Shown here piece by piece: positions 59,581 through 64,000 of a DNA stretch of 64,000 bases. The translations under genes were made by a program, and so were the position numbers. The notes below the pieces were generated by a model. That model saw only the letters and a program-made list of their open reading frames with translations. It did not search any database and was not told the origin of the DNA. Source of the DNA: Frankiaceae bacterium (lineage in GTDB: Bacteria; Actinomycetota; Actinomycetes; BP-191); NCBI GenBank assembly GCA_030840645.1, contig JAVEEC010000105.1, positions 1-64,000 on the forward strand, in the 5' to 3' direction. Position 1 is the stretch's first letter. Each line of letters begins with the position of its first letter.

Positions 59581-61173
59581 TTAGTAAGGGCTGGTGCGGA
59601 AGGAGGAGCTGTAGCGCCAGCAGCCGTTGCCGTCGCCGCAGTCGCTGACGAACTTCGTCAGCGCGTAGCTGTTGGCGCCGTCGTGGCGGCCCGCGCCGAG
59701 CCTCGTCCCCTTGACCCAGATCGACTGGAACGACGTCCCGAGGCGTTCGACCAGCGACGCGGCGTCGGACTGCGGCAACGCCCTGCCGGTCGCGGGCGCG
59801 AGGGCCTGCCTCACGAAGCTGACCATGTCGCAGGCCCGCATCGAGAAGTCGATCGCCGCGCCGCCGTCCTTCGGCATGTGCGTGCCGAGCCGCTTGTTCA
59901 TGACGTTCCAGCAGGCCGTCATCAACGGCGTCGGCTTGGCGTACGGGTCGTAGCCGCCGGTGTCGTACGCGGGCGTGTAGCCGAAGCCGACCGCACCCTG
60001 CACCGACTTCGCCGGGATGCCGAGCCCCCCGCTGCCCGGCGTCATGCACGGCCCGGGACAGTCCAGCGTGCTGACGCCGAGCCGCGGGTAGTAGCCCTGC
60101 GCGTCGGCCTGCTTGGCGAACAGCAGCGGCGCGCCGCCGCCCGGCGCGAAGAACACCACGCGGTCGACGCTGTGCTGGCGGAACGTGAGGACCGCGTTCG
60201 CCGTCTGCGAGCCGAGGTCGCTGTAGTCCACCTTGGTGAAGATCTTGTCGGTCACCGCGCCGCCGCGGGCCTTGATGCCGGGGATGACGATGTTCTCGAC
60301 GATCGACCGCGTCGCGGGCAGGTCGTAGGCGATGATCCCGACGTGCTTGGTCAGGAAGCCCTGCTCGGCCAGCGCGTCGGGGAGCAGCCGGCCCATCCGG
60401 GTGAGGTTCATCGAGATCGGCGCGAAGAAGTACGGCGACAGCCGGGAGACGGTGTCGGCGTCGTAGCTCTGCAGCTCGCGGTCGAACAGCGGCGTGTGGT
60501 GCTGGGCGTAGCAGGGCGCCGCGAACGTCGTGCCGCCGACGTTCAGGGCGATCGCCGCGAACACCTTGCTGTCCTCCGTGAGCGAGGTACAGATGGTGTT
60601 CTGGATGTTGGTCTGGCCGCTCTGGCTGTTGTCGGTGTTGTCGTTGGTCTGGTAGACGGGCACGATCTTGCGCCCGGCGATGCCGCCGTGCGCGTTGGCG
60701 TCGTCGACGAGCGCCTGCACGACTTGTTTCGGCGTCAGGTCCGTCGAGGACTGGCCGGGCACGCCGAACGCCTGGCCCGGGTTGCCGCCCGGCAGGATGA
60801 ACCCGATCTTCAACGTCGTCGACGTGACGCCGCCGGCCCCGCCGCCGCTCCCGCCGCTCCCGCCGGACCCACCCGAGCCGCCCGAGCCGCCGGAGCCGCT
60901 GCCGCCGGACCCGCCGGTGCCACCCGTTCCGCGGGACCCGGGAGCGCCGGAGGCGCCGGGACCGCCCGAGGCGCCGGGCGCGAGGCTGCCGGACGGCAGG
61001 GGCTTCCCGTCGGGTCCGATGCTCACGCCGGCCGAGCTGCTCGGGTCGCCGCTCTGCTGCGAGACGCCGCCGTTCGCGCCGTGGGTGCCCGTGCTGCTAC
61101 ACCCGCTCACGAGCAGCGTTCCGGTCACGGCCGCCAGCGCGATCCGCCGGGTCAGGGGGGACAGCCGTCGCAT
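59581..61173 (-). CDS. Liv-type ABC substrate-binding lipoprotein
   Basis: A 530-residue lipoprotein. Lipobox LVSGC (Cys25). Residues about 30-115 are a Gly/Ser/Pro linker with a run of GGSGGSG. The rest is a type I periplasmic binding fold like LivJ/amide-binding proteins (LKIGFILPGGNPG, DDANAHGGIAGRKIVPVYQTND, AQGYYPRLGVSTLD). The long linker sets the binding domain off the membrane. Although the family is usually for amino acids, amides or urea, the gene neighbours suggest a carbohydrate-derived ligand. ATG 61173 follows AGGAG. It is the first gene of the three-gene import operon. Confidence 0.88.
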   Translation of the reverse strand: MRRLSPLTRRIALAAVTGTLLVSGCSSTGTHGANGGVSQQSGDPSSSAGVSIGPDGKPLPSGSLAPGASGGPGASGAPGSRGTGGTGGSGGSGSGGSGGSGGSGGSGGSGGGAGGVTSTTLKIGFILPGGNPGQAFGVPGQSSTDLTPKQVVQALVDDANAHGGIAGRKIVPVYQTNDNTDNSQSGQTNIQNTICTSLTEDSKVFAAIALNVGGTTFAAPCYAQHHTPLFDRELQSYDADTVSRLSPYFFAPISMNLTRMGRLLPDALAEQGFLTKHVGIIAYDLPATRSIVENIVIPGIKARGGAVTDKIFTKVDYSDLGSQTANAVLTFRQHSVDRVVFFAPGGGAPLLFAKQADAQGYYPRLGVSTLDCPGPCMTPGSGGLGIPAKSVQGAVGFGYTPAYDTGGYDPYAKPTPLMTACWNVMNKRLGTHMPKDGGAAIDFSMRACDMVSFVRQALAPATGRALPQSDAASLVERLGTSFQSIWVKGTRLGAGRHDGANSYALTKFVSDCGDGNGCWRYSSSFRTSPY

Positions 61174-61184
61174 GGAGACTCCTA

Positions 61185-61272
61185 GTTAGGATATCTAGCG
61201 ATACTTAAGCTGGTCCGAGCCGCCGGTCAAGCCCACCCCGCGTACGGCTACGTAGTAGGTTACCATATCTAT
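61185..61272. promoter_or_regulatory. Pair of operator-like repeats in a divergent promoter region
   Basis: GTTAGGATATCTAG (61185-61198) and GTTACCATATCTAT (61259-61272) match at 11 of 14 positions; each is followed by a CTTAA. They start 74 bp apart, one beside the binding-protein gene and one beside the isomerase-like gene, in AT-rich islands. They are candidate sites for the ROK repressor or another cluster regulator. Confidence 0.55.
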
Positions 61273-61309
61273 CTTAACTCGCTCCGTCCATACCCACTTG
61301 GAGACTCCG

Positions 61310-62074
61310 TTGACCGCACCCCCGCCCCTGGCCGTCCAGCTCTGGACGCTGCGCGACGAGCTCGTGGCCGACGCAGCGAGCACGCTCAAGCAGGTGGCCG
61401 CTATCGGGTACGCCGGGGTCGAAGCGGTGCTCCTCCCTGGGCTCGACGCCGCTCGGCTGCGCGCGCTCTGCGACGACCTCGGGCTCGTGGTGTGCGCCGC
61501 ACACCTCCCCCTGCCGGACGGGCCGGACGCCCAGCGCGTGCTGGACGACGCCGGCACGCTGGGGGTCCGCGAGCTCGTCGTCACGCCGGGACCTGAGTGC
61601 TGGCGCGACCTCGACTCCCTGCGAGGGTACGCCGAGCGGGTCGACGCCGGGCTGGTTCTGGCCCACGAGGCGGGGTTCCGGCTCGGGTACCACAACCACG
61701 ACTGGGAGTTCGCGACCCTCGAGGGCAGGCTCGCGTACGACGTGTTCCTCGAGCTGGTCGACCCGGCGCTCGCCCTGGAGGTCGACCTGTACTGGGCGGC
61801 CGTCGCGGGCCAGGACCTGCCCGCGTTGATGCGCCGCCTCGGCGACCGCGTCGAGCTGCTGCACGTGAAGGACGGCCCGCTCGACCCGCCGGAGCCGATG
61901 GTGGCGGTCGGTGAGGGCGTCGTCGACCTGCTCGGCGCACTGCGGGCGGCGGAGCATGCCCGCTGGCACATCGTGGAGCTGGACTCGTGCGCCGGCTCGC
62001 CGCTGGCGGCGGTCGAACGCAGCCACGACTTCCTCACGTCCACGGGCTTGTCGACCGGGGCCGGCCGTGGCTGA
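61310..62074 (+). CDS. Sugar phosphate isomerase/epimerase-like TIM-barrel protein
   Basis: A 254-residue AP-endonuclease-2-like barrel. Metal or substrate residues are visible in LAVQLWTLRDE, GYHNHDWEF, LEVDLYWA, LLHVKDGP and IVELDSC. In clusters with Gfo/Idh and ThuA proteins such barrels often act on keto-sugars, for example as 3-keto-glycoside lyases or epimerases. The TTG at 61310 is chosen because GGAGA stands 5 bases before it; TTG 61298 would lack a ribosome site. It overlaps the next gene by 8 bases. Confidence 0.82.
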   Translation: MTAPPPLAVQLWTLRDELVADAASTLKQVAAIGYAGVEAVLLPGLDAARLRALCDDLGLVVCAAHLPLPDGPDAQRVLDDAGTLGVRELVVTPGPECWRDLDSLRGYAERVDAGLVLAHEAGFRLGYHNHDWEFATLEGRLAYDVFLELVDPALALEVDLYWAAVAGQDLPALMRRLGDRVELLHVKDGPLDPPEPMVAVGEGVVDLLGALRAAEHARWHIVELDSCAGSPLAAVERSHDFLTSTGLSTGAGRG

Positions 62075-63164
62075 GCCGGTCCGTACCGCGATCGTCGGCT
62101 GCGGGTTCATCAGCGAGGTCTACGCGGCCACGCTGTACGCCTCGCCCGACGTCGACCTGGTCGCCTGCGCCGACCTCCAGCCCGAGCGCGCGCAGGCTCG
62201 CGCGGCGCAGTGCGCCGGTGCGCGCGCGGCCGGCGTGGACGAGGTCCTCGCCGACCCCGGCGTCGAGCTGGTCGTCAACCTCACCGTCCCCCGCGCGCAC
62301 TACGAGGTGACGGAGGCGGCGCTGCTCGCGGGCAAGTCGGTGTTCAGCGAGAAGCCGCTCGCCCTCGACCCCGCTGCCGCGGAACGCCTGCTCGCGCTGG
62401 CCCGGACCAACGGCGTTCTCCTCGGCTGCGCCCCAGACACGTTCATGGGCGCCGGGCTGCAGACGGCGTTCGCGACGCTGGCGTCGGGCGCGATCGGCGA
62501 GCCGGTCCACGCGGTCGGGACGCTGCAGTTCGACGGCCCCGACGCGTGGCACCCGGACCCGGCGTTCCTCTTCCAGGAGGGCAGCGGCCCGCTGCTCGAC
62601 GTCGGACCGTACTTCGTGACGGCTCTCGTCGCCGCGCTCGGGTGCGTCACGGCGGTGTCCGGCGTGACCCGGCAGCACCGGGCCGAACGCGAGGTCGGCA
62701 GCGGTCCGCTCGCCGGCACGACGTTCCCGGTCACCGTGCCGACGCACGTCGCCGCGATCCTGGAGTTCGAGGGTCCGACCATCGCGACGCTGACGACCAG
62801 CTTCGACGTCGGCACGCCGTACACGTCGTCGCTGGAGCTGCACGGCACTGCCGGCTCGCTGCGGCTGCCCGACCCGAACGGCTTCGACGGGCCGGTCCTC
62901 GTCCGCCGCGGTCCTGCCACCGAGTGGGCGGACGTCCCGCTGCTCGCGGGCGCGGGCAGCGCGCGCGGGACCGGCGCGGTGGACCTGGCTCGCGCGCTGC
63001 GCACCGACGGCACGCCGGCCGCGTCCGGCGACCTCGCGGCACACGTGCTCGACGTGCTGCACGCGGTGATCGAGTCGGGCCGCGCGGGCCGGCGGGTCGA
63101 GGTCTCGTCCCGCTGCCCGCGGCCCGCGCCGGTAACCGCGATCGGGGCCGGGGCCGCGTCGTGA
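62067..63164 (+). CDS. Gfo/Idh/MocA family sugar dehydrogenase
   Basis: A 365-residue NAD(P)-dependent oxidoreductase. The Rossmann fold begins IVGCGFISEVYAAT near residue 9, and the EKP motif is SEKPLALD near 98. The C-terminal domain contains GPLLDVGPYFVTALVAALG, and the His of the usual substrate site is probably in this segment's Asp/Tyr neighbourhood. These enzymes oxidise or epimerise sugars and inositols, often at C3. GTG 62067 overlaps the upstream gene; its stop overlaps the ThuA start (GTGA). Confidence 0.88.
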   Translation: MAEPVRTAIVGCGFISEVYAATLYASPDVDLVACADLQPERAQARAAQCAGARAAGVDEVLADPGVELVVNLTVPRAHYEVTEAALLAGKSVFSEKPLALDPAAAERLLALARTNGVLLGCAPDTFMGAGLQTAFATLASGAIGEPVHAVGTLQFDGPDAWHPDPAFLFQEGSGPLLDVGPYFVTALVAALGCVTAVSGVTRQHRAEREVGSGPLAGTTFPVTVPTHVAAILEFEGPTIATLTTSFDVGTPYTSSLELHGTAGSLRLPDPNGFDGPVLVRRGPATEWADVPLLAGAGSARGTGAVDLARALRTDGTPAASGDLAAHVLDVLHAVIESGRAGRRVEVSSRCPRPAPVTAIGAGAAS

Positions 63165-63922
63165 CGCGCGTCGTCGTGTGGGGCGAGAACGTCCACGACC
63201 GCGAGGTGCCGCGCGTCAGGGAGATCTACCCGGACGGCATGCACGGTGCGATCGCGGACCTGCTCCGCGAGCGCCTCCCCGACGCCGATGTCACGACCGC
63301 GACGCTCGACCAGCCGTCGCACGGGCTCGGTGGTGACGTCCTCGCGAACACCGACGTGCTGCTCTGGTGGGGACACGTCGCGCACGAGGACGTCGCCGAC
63401 GAGGTCGTGCGAGCCGTGCACGACCGCGTCCTCGCCGGCATGGGCCTGGTCGTCCTGCACTCGGGCCACCTGTCGAAGGTGTTCCGGTCGTTGATGGGCA
63501 CGTCGTGCCACCTGCGCTGGCGCGAGAGCGACGACCGCGAGGTCGTCTGGACGGTGGCGCCCACGCACCCGATCGCGCGCGGGCTGCCACCGGCGTTCGT
63601 GCTGCCCGCGCACGAGACGTACAGCGAGTTCTTCGACATCCCGGTGCCCGACGACCTGGTGTTCGTCAGCGGGTTCACCGGCGGCGAGGTGTTCCGCAGC
63701 GGCTGCTGCTTCAACCGCGGCCTCGGCCGGGTCTTCTACTTCAGCCCCGGCCACGAGACGTACCCCGTCTACCACCAGCCGGTGATCGGGCAGGTGCTGG
63801 CGAACGCCGTGCGCTGGGCGGCCCCCGCGGGCGGCGCGGACGTCGCGGTCGGCTCGTCGCCGGAATCGGCCACCGGCTGGTACGAGCCGGTCCCGACGAC
63901 GTGGGAGCGCGCGGATGCCTAG
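63161..63922 (+). CDS. ThuA-like protein (trehalose utilisation family)
   Basis: A 253-residue protein of the ThuA glutamine-amidotransferase-like fold: VVVWGENVHD at the start, VLLWWGHVAHEDV, GLVVLHSGHLSKVF, CHLRWRESDDREVVWTV, THPIARGLP, HETYSEFFDIP and GRVFYFSPGHETYPVYHQPVIGQVLANAVRW. ThuA proteins work with Gfo/Idh enzymes on 3-keto sugars; their reaction is not fully settled. GTG 63161 overlaps the upstream stop; the stop at 63922 overlaps the next ATG by 8 bases. Confidence 0.88.
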   Translation: MTRVVVWGENVHDREVPRVREIYPDGMHGAIADLLRERLPDADVTTATLDQPSHGLGGDVLANTDVLLWWGHVAHEDVADEVVRAVHDRVLAGMGLVVLHSGHLSKVFRSLMGTSCHLRWRESDDREVVWTVAPTHPIARGLPPAFVLPAHETYSEFFDIPVPDDLVFVSGFTGGEVFRSGCCFNRGLGRVFYFSPGHETYPVYHQPVIGQVLANAVRWAAPAGGADVAVGSSPESATGWYEPVPTTWERADA

Positions 63923-64000
63923 GCGGTTCACGTTGTTCACCGGCCAGTGGGCCGACCTGCCGCTGACCGAGGTCGTCCGGCTCGCCGCCGAGTGGGGGTA
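63915..64000 (+). CDS. Sugar phosphate isomerase/epimerase-like protein, 5' end only
   Basis: The ATG at 63915 opens a frame that runs off the window after about 28 codons (begins MPRRFTLFTGQWADLP, continues EVVRLAAEWGY). This N-terminus is typical of TIM-barrel isomerase/epimerase-like proteins that accompany ThuA and Gfo/Idh genes. It overlaps the ThuA gene by 8 bases, so the operon continues to the right. Confidence 0.7.
   Translation, partial: MPRRFTLFTGQWADLPLTEVVRLAAEWG

Overview
High-GC actinobacterial chromosome (roughly 70% GC by eye, many GTG/TTG starts, 4-bp ATGA/GTGA gene overlaps, a homodimeric aceE next to a DUF3052 gene, a DosR/DosS-like pair). I cannot name the species. The 64 kb splits into two parts at a tRNA-Val gene (11253-11328, minus strand).

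Positions 1-11.3 kb are the right end of an integrative mobile element whose left end lies outside the window. In order: a lipoprotein; a small unknown protein; a sigma region-4-like protein with a membrane anchor; four small, mostly helical or membrane proteins; a small basic protein overlapping a VirD4/HerA-type DNA-transfer ATPase; a spacer with direct repeats around a perfect hairpin; a replication-relaxation protein; a beta-class DNA methyltransferase; a ribbon-helix-helix-like protein; a serine-recombinase-like protein lacking its catalytic serine; and a large serine integrase whose reading frame runs into the tRNA and stops at its anticodon.

Positions 11.4-31.4 kb look like core chromosome: MFS exporter, zinc-ribbon protein, AhpE peroxiredoxin, M36 metalloprotease, DUF3052, aceE, an ECF sigma factor with a membrane BsuPI-domain partner, a histidine kinase coupled to a Trp-repeat subtilisin, a PAP2 phosphatase and a PAP2-lipid kinase fusion, a PHP protein, two DUF6916-like proteins and a GNAT.

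Positions 31.4-40.5 kb are a probable surface-structure locus on the minus strand: a 2505-residue cadherin/Ig-like plus beta-helix protein followed by three tail-collar (Mdp-like) proteins. Positions 40.7-43.4 kb hold small secreted and membrane proteins and a DosR/DosS-like two-component pair with a DosR-box-like palindrome (41588-41601). Positions 43.4-44.9 kb hold a 6PGDH-like oxidoreductase and another GNAT.

Positions 44.8-64.0 kb are one large carbohydrate-use cluster under a ROK repressor. Its importer is of the branched-chain amino acid (Liv) type but rearranged: LivH-LivM-LivG are one polypeptide, and the LivF-like ATPase is fused to an MFS domain. The enzymes are GH20-like, DUF6259-like and GH-A-clan glycosidases, a PIG-L deacetylase, a ROK kinase and a SIS isomerase (together suggesting amino-sugar glycans), and a divergent operon of two sugar-phosphate-isomerase-like proteins, a Gfo/Idh dehydrogenase and a ThuA protein (suggesting oxidative 3-keto glycoside breakdown). 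Two AT-rich operator-like repeats flank the divergent promoters at 61174-61309.

No stretch over 300 bp lacks a gene. No CRISPR array or rRNA was seen.
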